Notes: generated by a model not told the origin, from the letters alone. Counted from the first letter of the stretch, positions 1 through 13,366 are shown. The stretch is DNA of 64,000 nucleotides from Symsagittifera roscoffensis (GCF_963678635.1 NC_087064.1:5990411-6054410); one strand, 5' to 3'. Program-made: numbers and translations.

Positions 1-1600
1 CTCAGCCGATGAAAAAGCACCATTTTTCTCCGCGCTGCCGTTTCGTCCTCAATTACTTACGACATCTGACTGAAGTTTTGACTGAGAGTGAGTCAAAATT
101 TTTGAAATATCATGCATTAGATAAATAAGGTCTTAGCTGAAATTTCGGATATATTAAATTAAAGTGAAGACCTTAAAAAGATTTTCTGCGTTTTACAGAA
201 AATTGAAAAGTCCCTACAGTTTCTTCTCAGCCATTGAATGAGCCATTTTTTCACCGTTTCCATTTCCTTGTCAACTGCTTAATATGTTGGACTGATGTTC
301 TGATTGATAATACTTATATATTTTTTTAAATATAAACTTAAAATCATCATCCAAAGAACCAACGAAATTTCAGCTGATCTTTCTTGATGTGTTAAAATTC
401 TAAGACTAAAAAAATTTGTCATTAATCACAAGATTGACGCGTTCAATTTTTTTAACCGATAACAAACAGCAAAGTTATTCGCGTTACCATTTCTTCTGCA
501 TCAACTTGAGTACATCGGACTAAAAACTTACCTAATTCTAATTTCTTTTTCAAAATATCATCATTGTTTTCAATGTTGTTTCAGCTGATTTTTGTGAGTG
601 GGGTAAGAATAACGCATGTACCACAAAATATGAACTTTGTATTAAGGGATTGAAAAATTCTAATTTCTCATCCTACTAACAATAACTTTCTTCATCCAAA
701 GAGTGATCAAATAACTTATCCGCGCTTCCGTTTCTTCTGTAGCTACTTCAAACATCGGACTGAAAGTTTAACTGATAGTAGATTATTTTACTTAAAAATT
801 CATTCGTTCAAAAAAAATGTTTTAGCTGATTGACCAAAATGAGGTAACAAAACTGCAAGCAGCAAAATAAAACTATTTTTTTCAGCGACTTTTTCTCAGC
901 CGATCAATGAGAAATGATATTATCAGTGTTTTCTTTTTTACGGCAACTACTTAAAACATCGGAATGAAACTTAATTTTTATTTACAAAAAGTTATCTCTA
1001 AAGTAATAGTGCCTTAAATGATCTTTATGGATGTATTGGAAAAAATGAAGCACAAAAAATTATCTTTTTCATGTCACTGGTTTAAATTTGTTTCCTAACC
1101 GATGAATGAGCAATTAGTTTCTCTGCAATTCTATTTCCTCTAAATTTTGATATTGAACTACCTGAAACATTGGACTGGTTATCTCTCTCGTTGTGGCTCG
1201 AAACGTTCAAGCCCAGAAACGAATGTCACATGATTAAAAAACTTCACTTTTTCCTTCTTAACCAATGAATGAGCACATATTTTTCTCTCTCTATGTTTGC
1301 GATTGCTCTGCAACAATCTAAGGACATCTGATTTAAATTTTAATAAATGTAACAAGGTTTTTTCAAAAAAAATCATTCAAGGGTTAATAGACATCTTAGT
1401 TGATTTTCTAGATGTGTTTAAAAATTTATGCCATAAAGTATTTTTTTCCACTAAAAACTGTCTTTTTTAACCGGTAAAAAAACTTTTGCGCATTTTTGTT
1501 TTTTTTTTCTTCATCAACTTAAAATAACGCACCCAACTTTTGACTAATGGTACGTTATTTTATTCAACAATTGATCCGTTTGATATAATACATTTTACCT
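1..1600. repeat. Decayed ~200-bp satellite array, about 8 monomers
   Basis: Degenerate monomers start near 1, 226, 452, 687, 895, 1094, 1257 and 1467, at spacings of 163-235 bp. Each opens with a variant of cttaaccgatgaatgagca. A gcgtttccgtttcctctgca-like stretch follows, then a block like acatcggactgaa, and later a variant of gttttagctgatttt. A further monomer precedes the equivalent array in copy D, at about 10703. Monomers differ strongly from one another but each is nearly identical to its counterpart in the other long-repeat copies. The array is therefore older than the long tandem duplication. Confidence 0.8.
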
Positions 1601-3338
1601 GATTGTCTTGAATTTTGTAACAAAACACTATTTGTTCTGTAATGCAATGTTATTTCCCAAATCACGGGATAAAGTTTTCAATTTATTTTTTCAAGCGATG
1701 AAGGCTTTCGTTGATGGGGGAAATGGGTGTATATTTAGTTTTAGAATTAGTTTTAGATTTATTGTAAAAATTAAAATTTTTTCTTGTGATGAATGTTGTG
1801 ATTTGTTTTATTACGTAACTTTATGAGCTTTGGTGATGGTAAGATACCAGTCAAGTTCACCACGAATCGACCATTGGTCGATCATTTCACTGAACGTGTT
1901 AGCTTTAGAACAGACATTTCAATTGAACACTTTTATTATTCTTTTATTCTTTCACGGCAGCTGCACATAGATTTTACATACTTAGTTAGAGTATTAGAAC
2001 ACATTATTTATGTTTACGTCTTCATCTTCACTTTGCCCTTATTACCTTACTCAGGGCAAAGAAATTTGAACAAAAAATGATTGAGAGGAAACAACATGTT
2101 GCCAATCAATCTTATTTTTTTTGGCAACGTAACACATTTTTCGAGAGCTGCTAGAACAACTGCACTATTTTTTGAGCCAAACCGAATGTATTTTAATTTT
2201 TGGCGTCTTTTTTGAAGTTTATCTCTTCAGGCTCAATTCTCCTGTTATGGAGACATGAAACTCCTAGGTGGCAGTGATTCTTTGTTAGTGGGTCATTGGG
2301 CGAATTATTGATAAGCATAAACCCTGCCCACATTACAAAACTTCATCATTGATGTTGATGAAAATAGGCTAAAAATTAATCTATCAATCGCAGAATTCGG
2401 TATTGTTGATTCCAAAAGTTAAGTGAAAAAATACCTTAATACCTTACTGTGATAGTTGATTATTTGCCAATGAAGTTGTCAGACTGAGATATATTTGGGA
2501 AGGTACTGGTGTGCTGGCTAAATCATTCAAGGGTTAATAGACATCTTAGTTTGACAAAATACGAGTCACAGTCCCCATATCTGACCGCCAGATATAGCCT
2601 ACCTTCAAATGTTATAAATATCCTCTGACTCAAAAAACGAATGAATCATAAAAGACGTGAATGCGCACAAAATCTAAAAAGCAGCAAAAAAGGAGAGCCC
2701 AAACATCGCCTGCTTAAATTTTGAATGTCAAGCGTCTCTCAAGAGTTTTTTCATGCCAGACCTTTTTAAAAATTCTCCGTCTTCCTTTATTATGTGGGAT
2801 AGTGGTAAAAAATAGATAATTCGTATATACCTAACTGTTGAATTAGTCCTTTGCAGTGGTGATTTTTTAAAATTATGTTTCAGTAGGAGGATGATAAAAC
2901 TAATTTTCTATACTTAAAAAAGACGCTGTAGCTCACGCAAGATTGATAGTGTCGAGAAAAAATTGTAAATAAATGTAAATTGTCTTTTCCCACTTGTTTT
3001 ACTCTTGACTTGTTTTAAATCCCCGTGAATTGATTTTGATAAACTGTTGGGAATGGCTGAAGGCCCTCACCACAAACTATAGGAGCTCGTACAGCCAGAC
3101 TAGTTTGATCTGTATGACAACAGATTCAAAGCAAAGATCGAGATAAAACTATCAGCTGAGCGGCCCTTGCCACCTGATTTACAGATTTTCAACTGTAATA
3201 CTAACATGATGCGACCTACAATCAGTTCATCATTTCAAATTAAAAGTGCATCCTGAAAGTCACTGTAAGGCAAATTGTTTATGCGTGCAACGACTCATTG
3301 TTCTTGAGGTGTAATGACTATGAAAATTTGTACCCAAG

Positions 3339-3649
3339 CAGGGGCGGATCTAGGATTTTCTTGAGGAGGGCGGATTTTCAAAAAAATTTCGAAAATTTTG
3401 TCGAACTTTTTTTTAAGGTCGACCAAGTTGATTTTCCGAGCTCTTCCAAATAAGAAAAGACCCTGTTTTTGCTCCAATTTTCTGCGCCGCAGGCAAAATG
3501 TTGAAAAACAGGCCAAACAAATGATGTTTTTAGGCACTTTTTGGAAAATTTTTGGAAAATGGAAGGAGGTCGAATCCCTGAGGAGAGGCGTCCGCAACAA
3601 CCCCCCCCAACCCCCGGCCCAACCCCCCCCCCACCTAAATCCGCCCCTG
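3339..3649. mobile_element. hAT-type MITE (CAGGGGCGGATC family), copy a
   Basis: A 311-bp non-coding element with terminal inverted repeats CAGGGGCGGATCTAGG and CCTAAATCCGCCCCTG. It is flanked by 8-bp target-site duplications tacccaag (left) and tacctaag (right, one mismatch). Eight-base duplications and CA...TG ends are typical of hAT transposons. Reading frames through it are low-complexity C and G runs. The element lies at the same site in long-repeat copy B, so it inserted before that duplication. Confidence 0.88.
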
Positions 3650-5977
3650 TACCTAAGGATGCTCCCATAAATACTCTATTCATAAGAATTGTCCTGCGCT
3701 ACGGCCCGATCAATCAAAACGAAATGGAAATTAATCGTTGATCGCTTGAAGTCCCCATTCTTTAAGAGATCTTTTTGAAGCTTGAAAAATTCTGCAGCCA
3801 AAATATGTCAAGATATGTTGAGCTAGTAAGACTTTTGATGCTTAGTTCAATTATTGAATCATTTCAAGTGAACTTGACGGTTATACTTTGATTGATAGAT
3901 ACAAAACTTGCGTAGCAAAAGCAAAAAAACACTGGAACACTCAGAGTTGTCGAGTAGTTATCAGTTTTTTGAAAAACAATGGTGAAATTTCAAAAAACAT
4001 AGGAAAAAATTACAAATCAGTCATCAATAGTTTTCCAATGATGTAAAAAAATCCGTCAAAAATTACTTGATGAAAAATTGAAATTTGTCAGGAGAAAAAA
4101 CAGCATAACTTTCTTCATCCAATGAGTGATCAAATAACTTATCCGCGCTTCCGTTTCTTCTGTAGCTACTTCAAACATCGGACTGAAAGTTTAACTGATA
4201 GTAGATTATTTTATTTAAAAATTCACTCGTTTAAAAAAAATGTTTTAGCTGATTGTCCAAAATGAGGTAACAAAACTGCAAGCAGCAAAATAAAACTATT
4301 TTTTTCAGCGACTTTTTCTCAGCCGATCAATGAGAAATGATATTATCAGTGTTTTCTTTTTTACGGCAACTACTTAAAACATCGGAATGAAACTTAATTT
4401 TTATTTACAAAAAGTCATCTGTAAAGTAATAGTGCCTTAAATGATCTTTATGGATGTTTTGGAAAAAATGAAGCACAAAAAATTATCTTTTTCATGTCAC
4501 GGGTTTTAATTATTTCCCTAACCGATGAATGAGCAATTAGTCTCTCTGCAATTCTATTTCCTCTAAATTTTGATTTCGAACTACCTGAAACATTGGACTG
4601 GTTATCTCTCTCGTTGTGGCTCGAAACGTTCAAGCCCAGAAACGAATGTCACGTGATTAAAAAACTTCACTTTTTCCTTCTTAACCAATGAATGAGCACA
4701 TATTTTTCTCTCTCTATGTTTGCGATTCCTCTGCAAGAATCTAAGGACATCTGATTTAAATTTTAATAAATGTAACAAGGTTTTTTCAAAAATAATCATT
4801 CAAGGGTTAATAGACATATTAGTTGATTTTCTAGATGTGTTTAAAAATTTATGCCATAAAGTATTTTTTTCCACTAAAAACTGTCTTTTTTAACCAGTAA
4901 AAAAACTTTTGCGCATTTTTGTTTTTTTTTCTTCATCAACTTAAAATAACGCACCCAACTTTAGACTAATGGTAGGTTATTTTATTCAACAATTGATCCG
5001 TTTGATATAATACTATTTACCTGATTGTCTTGAATTTTGTAACAAAACATTATTTGTTCTGTAATGCAATGTTATTTCCCAAATCACGGGATAAAGTTTT
5101 CAATTTATTTTTTCAAGCGATGAAGGCTTTCGTTGAAGGGGGAAATGGGTGTATATTTAGTTTTAGAATTAGTTTTAGATTTATTGTAAAAATTAAAATT
5201 TTTTCTTGTGATGAATGTTGTGATTTGTTTTATTACGTTACTTTATGACCTTTGGTGATGGTAAGATACCAGTCAAGTTTACCACGAATCGACCATTGGT
5301 CGATCATTTCACTGAACGTGTTAGCTTTAGAACAGACATTTCAATTGAACACTTTTATTATTCTTTTATTCTTTCACGGCAGCTGCACATAGATTTTACA
5401 TACTTAGTTAGAGTATTAGAACACATTATTTATGTTTACGTCTTCATCTTCACTTTGCCCTTATTACCTTACTCAGGGCAAAGAAATTTGAACAAAAAAT
5501 GATTGAGAGGAAACAACATGTTGCCAATCAATCTTATTTTTTTTGGCAACGTAACACATTTTTCGAGAGCTGCTAGAACAACTGCACTATTTTTTGAGCC
5601 AAACCGAATGTATTTTAATTTTTGGCGTCTTTTTTGAAGTTTATCTCTTCAGGCTCAATTCTCCTGTTATGGAGACATGAAACTCCTAGGTGGCAGTGAT
5701 TCTTTGTTAGTGGGTCATTGGGCGAATTATTGATAAGCATAAAACCTGCCCACATTACAAAACTTCATCATTGATGTTGATGAAAATAGGCTAAAAATTA
5801 ATCTATCAATCGCAGAATTCGGTATTGTTGATTCCAAAAGTTAAGTGAAAAAATACCTTAATACCTTACTGTGATAGTTGATTATTTGCCAATGAAGTTG
5901 TCAGACTGAGATATATTTGGGAAGGTACTGGTGTGCTGGCTAAATCATTCAAGGGTTAATAGACATCTTAGTTTGAC

Positions 5978-6512
5978 TCACAGTTGCGATAAAAATATCT
6001 TTTTCATTTACTTTTGTGTGAGCTTCATCTGTAACAAAAATTTTGCACAGAGTATTAGTGGCGACGAAGCACTATATGTTTCGCTCTGCAAAAATTGAGC
6101 TCACTTAAATAAAAGAAGCTTTTTGTTTTCTGGCGGCTGAACTAAACTGACCGATGAGCGAATCTATAAAAACTGACCAAAGTTGGGAAGCGAATAGAAC
6201 CAGGAGAAACATTGGGACAAAAACTATTATTAAACATCTTCTTCAACGTACTTAATGTAATGAGTATTTAAAAAAACTAGTTGTAAAAAAAACTACGCTT
6301 GACAGTCGTAAAAACTTGTAGAACTAATACGTCGGTAATCAAAACAGAGTATTCTGATTGCAGCACCTTTTACTTTTTGAATTTTTTGATGACTTTAATT
6401 TTTAACAGTTTTTTGATGCAGTCTATTATTTCAAACACAAAAAATGCTTTTTGCTCTCTTCTTGTTTCAATGAAAACATTTTCAAAGTGAAATTATTTTT
6501 CAAATTAATTAC
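5978..6512. repeat. Copy-B-specific 535-bp segment
   Basis: Copy A joins cttagtttgac directly to aaaatacgagtcacag. In copy B these two flanks are separated by about 535 bp of AT-rich sequence seen nowhere else in the window. There are no obvious terminal inverted repeats, and the flanks share only a couple of bases (ac). It may be an insertion in copy B or a microhomology-mediated deletion in copy A. No coding content recognised. Confidence 0.6.
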
Positions 6513-7295
6513 AAAATACGAGTCACAGCCCCATATCTGACCGCCAGATATAGCCTGCCTTCAAATGTTATAAATATCCTCTGACTCAAAAAACGAATGA
6601 ATCATAAAAGACGTGAATGCGCTCAAAATGTAAAAAGCAGCAAAAAAGGAGAGCCCAAACAACGCCTGCTTAAATTTTGAATGTCAAGCGTCTCTCAAGA
6701 GGTTTTTCATGCCAGACCTTTTTTAAAATTCTCCGTCTTCCTTTATTATGTGGGATAGTGGTAAAAGATAGATAATTCGTATATACCTAACTGTTGAATT
6801 AGTCCTTTGCAGTGGTGATTTTTTAAAATTTTATTTCAGTAGGAGGATGATAAAACTAATTTTCTATACTTAAAAAAGACGCTGTAGCTCACGCAAGATT
6901 GATAAGGTCGAGAAAAAATTGTACATAAAACATAAATTGTCTTTTCCCACTTGTTTTACTCTTGACTTGTTTTAAATCCCCGTGACTTGATTTTGATGAA
7001 TTGTTGGGGATGGCTGAAGGCCCTCACCACAAACTATAGGAGCTCGTACAGCCAGACTAATTTGATCTGTATGACAACAGATTCAAAGCAAAGATCGAGA
7101 TAAAACTATCAGCTGAGCGGCCCTTGCCACCTGATTTACAGATTTTCAACTGTAAAACTAACATGATGCGACCTACAATCAGTTCATCATTTCAAATTAA
7201 AAGTGCATCCTGAAAGTCACTGTAAGGCAAATTGTTTATGCGTGCAACGACTCATTGTTCTTGAGGTGTAATGACTATGAAAATTTGTACCCAAG

Positions 7296-7612
7296 CAGGG
7301 GCGGATCTAGGATTTTCTTGAGGAGGGCGGATTTTCAAAAAAACTTCAAAAATTTTGTCGAACTTTTTTTTAAGGTCGACCAAGTTGATTTTCCGAGCTC
7401 TTCCAAATAAAAAAGACCCTGTTTTTTCTCCAATTTTCTGCGCCGCAGACAAAATGTTGAAAAACAGGCCAAAAAAAATGATGTTTTTAGGCACTTTTTG
7501 GAAAATTTTTGGAAAACGGAAGGACGTCGAATCCCTGAGGAGAGGAGGCGTCCGCAACACAGACCCCCCCAACACCCGGCCCAACCCCCTCCCCCACCTA
7601 AATCCGCCCCTG
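7296..7612. mobile_element. hAT-type MITE (CAGGGGCGGATC family), copy b
   Basis: Copy of the 3339-3649 element at the equivalent site in repeat copy B. It has the same termini and the same flanking tacccaag / tacctaag duplications, with small internal indels in the C-rich part. It was duplicated passively with its host repeat and did not insert independently. Confidence 0.88.
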
Positions 7613-8063
7613 TACCTAAGGATGCTCCCATAAATACTCTATTCATAAGAATTGTCCTGCGCTACGGCCCGATCAATCAAAACGAAATGGAAATTAATCG
7701 TTGATCGCTTGAAGTCCCCAGTCTTTAAGAGATCTTTTTGAAGCTTGAAAAATTCTGCAGCCAAAAATATGTCAAGATATTTTGAGCTAGTAAGACTTTT
7801 GATGCTTAGTTCAATTATTGAATCATTTCATGTGAACTTGACGGTTATATTATGATTGATAGATACAAAATTTGCGTAGCAAAAGCAAAAAAACACTGGA
7901 ACACTCAGAGTTGTCGAGTAGTTATCAGTTTTTTGAAAAACAATGGTGAAATTTCAAAAAACATAGGAAAAAATTACAAATCAGTCATCAATAGTTTTCC
8001 GATGATATAAAAAAATCCGTCAAAAATTACTTGATGAAAAATTGAAATTTGTCAGGAGAAAAA

Positions 8064-8450
8064 ACAGCACCAGCAAATTATGGTTTTTCATCGCTTGAGA
8101 TTTAAAAAAAACAATTTTTTGATTTTTCTGACAAGAAAAATCATTTTTATGGCCAGAGTTATTTGTAACAAATTAACAACACCAGCAAAAAACCAACACC
8201 CGAAAATAACTTGATGAAAAATTGAAATTTATAAAATAGATAGATACAAAATTTGCGTAGCAAAAGCAAAAAAACACTGGAACACTCAGAGTTGTCGAGT
8301 AGTTATCAGTTTTTTGAAAAACAATGGTGAAATTTCAAAAAACATAGGAAAAAATTACAAATCAGTCATCAATAGTTTTCCAATGATGTAAAAAAATCCG
8401 TCAAAAATTACTTGATGAAAAATTGAAATTTGTCAGGAGAAAAAACAGCA
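8064..8450. repeat. Local duplication at the tail of repeat copy B
   Basis: The tail block that begins atagatacaaaatttgcgtag and ends aaaaaacagca occurs at about 7860-8071 and again at about 8240-8450. The two are separated by a ~170-bp AT-rich spacer containing two caccagcaaa motifs. It accounts for most of the extra length of copy B beyond the 535-bp segment. Confidence 0.75.
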
Positions 8451-8912
8451 TAACTTTCTTCATCCAATGAGTGATCAAATAACTTATCCGCGCTTCCGTT
8501 TCTTCTGTAGCTACTTCAAACATCGGACTGAAAGTTTAACTGATAGTAGATTATTTTATTTAAAAATTCACTCGTTTAAAAAAAATGTTTTAGCTGATTG
8601 TCCAAAATGAGGTAACAAAACTGCAAGCAGCAAAATAAAACTATTTTTTTCAGCGACTTTTTCTCAGCCGATCAATGAGAAATGATATTATCAGTGTTTT
8701 CTTTTTTACGGCAACTACTTAAAACATCGGAATGAAACTTAATTTTTATTTACAAAAAGTCATCTGTAAAGTAATAGTGCCTTAAATGATCTTTATGGAT
8801 GTTTTGGAAAAAATGAAGCACAAAAAATTATCTTTTTCATGTCACGGGTTTTAATTATTTCCCTAACCGATGAATGAGCAATTAGTTTCTCTGCAATTCT
8901 ATTTCCTCTAAC
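8451..8912. repeat. Long tandem repeat, copy C (truncated)
   Basis: Third head-to-tail copy. It matches the start of copy B from taactttcttcatcc and breaks at 8912, where copies A, B and D continue with aattttgat. The following 8913-9000 resembles a diverged version of the repeat tail (gcagcgaaagcaaaaaaaaa versus gtagcaaaagcaaaaaaaca), so the array was probably rearranged here. Confidence 0.8.
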
Positions 8913-9158
8913 GTTGATTTTTCTGACTGATTGAAAACTCGCGCAGCGAAAGCAAAAAAAAACGGTCAGGACGTTTTGGTAAAGTATATTTCTAAAAAAA
9001 CTGAAAAAAAAATTCTTATCGAGGTGACGCCTAAATATCCAGATAGATGCAGAGTAGTGGTCAAGTTACTTTTAAATTTTTTTTGTGTTTTTTTAATTTC
9101 AATGTTTTGTTTAAAAGGAATCTATTTTAAGAAACTATTCTTTTTTTGACAAACCCCC

Positions 9159-9546
9159 CAGGGGCGGATCTAGGATTTTCTCGAGGGGGGGGGGGGGGCG
9201 TATTTTCAAAAAAATTTCGAAAATTTTGACGACCTTTTTTTTTAGGTCGATCAGATTGACTTTCCGAGCTCTCCCAAATTGTTTGAAAAAACCGGTCAAA
9301 AAAGCCGTTTTTGGGCACTTTGGAAAATTTTGACAAGAAAAACGCATTTGTTTGGCGCGCTCCCCTCAAAATTAGTATATATTGGCGCCGAAGCCGCCTT
9401 TAGAAAAATTTTAGGGTCGGTCGGTCAAAAATGGATTTCTTAAAAAGTACCAAAGGGGGGACCCTTTGGGTTGGCAGGGGTTCGAATCTCTCAGGGGGGA
9501 AGAGCGTCCGCCCCCCCCCCCGCCCTCCCCCCTAAATCCGCCCCTG
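9159..9546. mobile_element. hAT-type MITE (CAGGGGCGGATC family), copy c, longer form
   Basis: A 388-bp relative of copies a and b with termini CAGGGGCGGATCTAGG and CCTAAATCCGCCCCTG. The 8-bp flanks are aaaccccc and ataccccc (one mismatch). It keeps an internal segment (9340-9500, with ttggcgcc and accctttgggt) that is missing from copies a and b but present in copy d. The longer form is therefore likely the parental structure and a/b are internally deleted. Long G and C runs lie near both ends. Confidence 0.82.
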
Positions 9547-9554
9547 ATACCCCC

Positions 9555-10690
9555 CCCCCCCCCCCAATAAGAGATATTGAAATTAAAAAGTGATATAATT
9601 GATATTTAGTGTACTAATACTTAGACACCTAGCATGCCTCCAGTCATTTTTGAACGAACTTTGAGCCAGATAAGATCGCTGCTCACGCATAAAAAAAACA
9701 CGTAACATATCGCGCTTTCATAACCCACATTTGCCAAAATGGCAATTTTCAAACCCTTATAATTTTGCAAAAACCAGGCACAAATGTTTTACTGTTTTTA
9801 TTTTGAGCTCAAAATATCAATAGTTTTCAGATATTTTAATTGTTAAAACATCAAACACATAGCTTTATACATGTCGTTGAATTCAGATCACTAAATGAAG
9901 CTGAGGAACAGGAAAAAAAAATAAGACTTCTTTCATAAAACGACCATCCTTGATTTAGTTGGAAATTTTCTGTAAAAAGCGGATTATTAAAGAAATGAGG
10001 TAAAAAAGAGCTCAGAATTTAATTGCCTATGGTGATCTTCTTCAGCTATAACTTGAGAGCGTTATATCTGAATTCATTTTTTGCATGTTTGCATTTTTTG
10101 TGAATTCTCGGAATTGTTTTTGCGTCATTGCTCTCAATTATAAACTTTCGTCGTCAATTAATTACTTCGAGGATCTATTTGACTGCAATCACTTTTTGAA
10201 CGAAGAAAAAATCACTTCAGAAAATTGATAATCACGTTCAAGTAATTTCCTTAGAAAAATTTAATCGTTTCGATTTTAAAAGAGCAGGCTGAGAAAAACA
10301 TGTTTTTTCACACAGAGGCGAAGTTGCAATTCGCATAAACAAGCAAAATATGACCAATAACGCTACTGGGAAAAACTGAATGAGTCTTATTTTGTTGCGG
10401 GTCTTCTTCCCTTCCTCTGCGCTACAGATCCATGATACCTTGAAGCTAAAGTGCTACTTGTAATATTATAGTCTGTGTTAATATCCTTAGCATTGGCTGT
10501 ACTTAATGATGGTTATTGATCTGCAATTAGATAACTATTAAAATTTGCGACTCAAATATTTTCGAAAAAAAGAGAACTCATACTATCACACAAGCTTCGC
10601 TTGTGTAATCAAGGTGATAAATGAAAACTTTGTTCAACTTCTGGATATGGTAACATCAATTCATTCAGAAAAAATAGATGTGTCACTGTA
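9555..10690. other. Gene-free AT-rich spacer
   Basis: No exon, RNA gene or clean transposon seen. Around 9700-9790 the motif gccaaaatggcaattttcaaa and its surroundings resemble the dispersed repeat found at 14041-14170 and 15110-15200. A short hairpin, acacaag-cttcg-cttgtgt, lies near 10590-10610. Confidence 0.5.
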
Positions 10691-10891
10691 ATAATAAGTT
10701 TTAAATTTTTTCTTAACCGGAGAAAAAGCAATTAAATTCAACGCGTTTCCGTTTCCTCTGCAACTACTTGATATACCCATGTAGTCAAAAAGTCTTCAGT
10801 GAATATTTTTGATTTGTTGCAAATAACCTAGGCCATAAAATGATTTTCCGTGTCAGAGAATTGAAAAAAAAATTATTATTTTTAAAAAATC

Positions 10892-13366
10892 TCAGCCGAT
10901 GAAAAAGCACCATTTTTCTCCGCGCTGCCGTTTCGTCCTCAATTACTTACGACATCTGACTGAAGTTTTGACTGAGAGTGAGTCAAAATTTTTGAATTAT
11001 CATGCATTAGATAAATAAGGTCTTAGCTGAAATTTCGGATATATTAAATGAAAGTGAAGACCTTAAAAAGATTTTCTGCGTTTTACAGAAAATTGAAAAG
11101 TCCCTACAGTTTCTTCTCAGCCATTGAATGAGCAATTTTTTCAGCGTTTCCATTTCCTCGTCAACTGCTTAATATATTGGACTGATGTTCTGATTGATGA
11201 TACTTATATATTTTTTTAAATATAAACTTAAAATCATCATCCAAAGAACCAACGAAATTTCAGCTGATCTTTCTTGATATGTTAAAATTCTAAGACTAAA
11301 AAAATTTGTCATTATATCACAAGATTGACGCGTTCAATTTTTTTAACCGATAACAAACAACAAAATTATCCGCGTTACCATTTCTTCTGCATCAACTTGA
11401 GTACATCGGACTAAAAACTTACCTAATTCTAATTTCTTTTTCAAAATATCATCATTGTTTTCAATGTTGTTTCAGCTGATTTTTGTGAGTGGGGTAAGAA
11501 TAACGCATGTACCACAAAATATGAATTTTGTATTAAGGGATTGAAAAATGCTAATTTCTCATCCTACTAACAATAACTTTCTTCATCCAATGAGTGATCA
11601 AATAACTTATCCGCGCTTCCGTTTCTTCTGTAGCTACTTCAAACATCGGACTGAAAGTTTAACTGATAGTAGATTATTTTACTTAAAAATTCACTCGTTC
11701 AAAAAAAATGTTTTAGCTGATTGACCAAAATGAGGTAACAAAACTGCAAGCAGCAAAATAAAACTATTTTTTTCAGCGACTTTTTCTCAGCCGATCAATG
11801 AGAAATGATATTATCAGTGTTTTCTTTTTTACGGCAACTACTTAAAACATCGGAATGAAACTTAATTTTTATTTACAAAAAGTCATCAGTAAAGTAATAG
11901 TGCCTTAAATGATCTTTATGGATGTATTGGAAAAAATGAAGCACAAAAAATTATCTTTTTCATGTCACGGGTTTTAATTATTTCCCTAACCGATGAATGA
12001 GCAATTAGTTTCTCTGCAATTCTATTTCCTCTAAATTTTGATTTCGAACTACCTGAAACATTGGACTGGTTATCTCTCTCGTTGTGGCTCGAAACGTTCA
12101 AGCCCAGAAACGAATGTCACGTGATTAAAAAACTTCACTTTTTCCTTCTTAACCAATGAATGAGCACATATTTTTCTCTCTCTATGTTTGCGATTCCTCT
12201 GCAAGAATCTAAGGACATCTGATTTAAATTTTAATAAATGTAACAAGGTTTTTTAAAAAAAAAATCATTCAAGGGTTAATAGACATCTTAGTTGATTTTC
12301 TAGATGTGTTTAAAAATTTATGCCATTAAGTATTTTTTTCCACTAAAAACTGTCTTTTTTAACCGGTAAAAAAGCTTTTGCGCATTTTTGTTTTTTTCTT
12401 CATCAACTTAAAATAACGCACCCAACTTTTGACTAATGGTAGGTTATTTTATTCAACAATTGATCCGTTTGATATAATACATTTTACCTGATTGTCTTGA
12501 ATTTTGTAACAAAACATTATTTGTTCTGTAATGCAATGTTATTTCCCAAATCACGGGATAAAGTTTTCAATTTATTTTTTCAAGCGATGAAGGCTTTCGT
12601 TGAAGGGGGAACTGGGTGTATATTTAGTTTTAGAATTAGTTTTAGATTTATTGTAAAAATTAAAATTTTTTCTTGTGATGAATGTTGTGATTTGTTTTAT
12701 TACGTAACTTTATGACCTTTGGTGATGGTAAGATACCAGTCAAGTTTACCACGAATCGACCATTGGTCGATCATTTCACTGAACGTGTTAGCTTTAGAAC
12801 AGACATTTCAATTGAACACTTTTATTATTCTTTTATTCTTTCACGGCAGCTGCACATAGATTTTACATACTTAGTTAGAGTATTAGAACACAATATTTAT
12901 GTTTACGTCTTCATCTTCACTTTGCCCTTATTACCTTACTCAGGGCAAAGAAATTTGAACAAAAAATGATTGAGAGGAAACAACATGTTGCCAATCAATC
13001 TTATTTTTTTGGCAACGTAACACATTTTTCGAGAGCTGCTAGAACAACTGCACTATTTTTTGAGCCAAACCGAATGTATTTTAATTTTTGGCGTCTTTTT
13101 TTGAAACTCCTAGGTGGCAGTGATTCTTTGTATGTGGGTCATTGGGCGAATTATTGATAATCATAAACCCTGCCCACATTACAAAACTTCATCATTGATG
13201 TTGATGAAAATAGGCTAAAAATTAATCTATCAATCGCAGAATTCGGTATTGTTGATTCCAAAAGTTAAGTGAAAAAAATACCTTAATACCTTACTGTGAT
13301 AGTTGATTATTTGCCAATGAAGTTGTCAGACTGAGATATATTTGGGAAGGTACTGGTGTGCTGGTT
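10892..13366. repeat. Long tandem repeat, copy D
   Basis: About 2.5 kb nearly identical to 1-2516, beginning with the satellite monomers at 10892 (one extra, more diverged monomer at about 10703-10891 precedes them). It ends abruptly after gtgctgg at about 13366, where A and B continue. Relative to A and B it lacks 37-43 bp after 13105, the deleted stretch being bounded by gaa microhomology. It is separated from copy C by unrelated sequence. Confidence 0.88.

Larger units (their letters stand above)
1..4105. repeat. Long tandem repeat, copy A (5' end cut by window)
   Basis: First visible copy of a long direct repeat. Its junction with copy B is at about 4105/4106, where the tail (ending in aaaaaacagca) is joined to the internal block beginning taactttcttcatcc; the same block occurs at 683, 4106, 8451 and 11574. 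The distance from 683 to 4106 gives a basic unit of about 3,423 bp. Bases 1-2516 are nearly identical to 10892-13366. The unit contains the ~200-bp satellite array, a unique AT-rich middle and one hAT-type MITE (3339-3649). No conserved protein was recognised. Short reading frames at 1608-1826 and 1823-2080 recur in copies B and D, as expected from near-identity of the copies, and are not called as genes. Confidence 0.9.
4106..8450. repeat. Long tandem repeat, copy B
   Basis: Second copy of the long unit, 4,345 bp. It is longer than copy A because of a 535-bp segment at about 5978-6512 that copy A lacks, and a ~387-bp local duplication at its tail (about 8064-8450). It otherwise follows copy A closely, including the MITE at 7296-7612. 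It begins at the fourth satellite monomer, not the first. No gene recognised. Confidence 0.88.

Noticed and set aside
1608-2080. Two adjacent plus-strand frames of 72 and 85 codons conserved in repeat copies A, B and D
   Set aside because: Conservation equals that of the surrounding non-coding repeat; no codon-position bias is evident and no family is recognised.
3295-3741. Proline/glycine-rich frames over the MITE
   Set aside because: Produced by C and G runs of the MITE; not protein genes.
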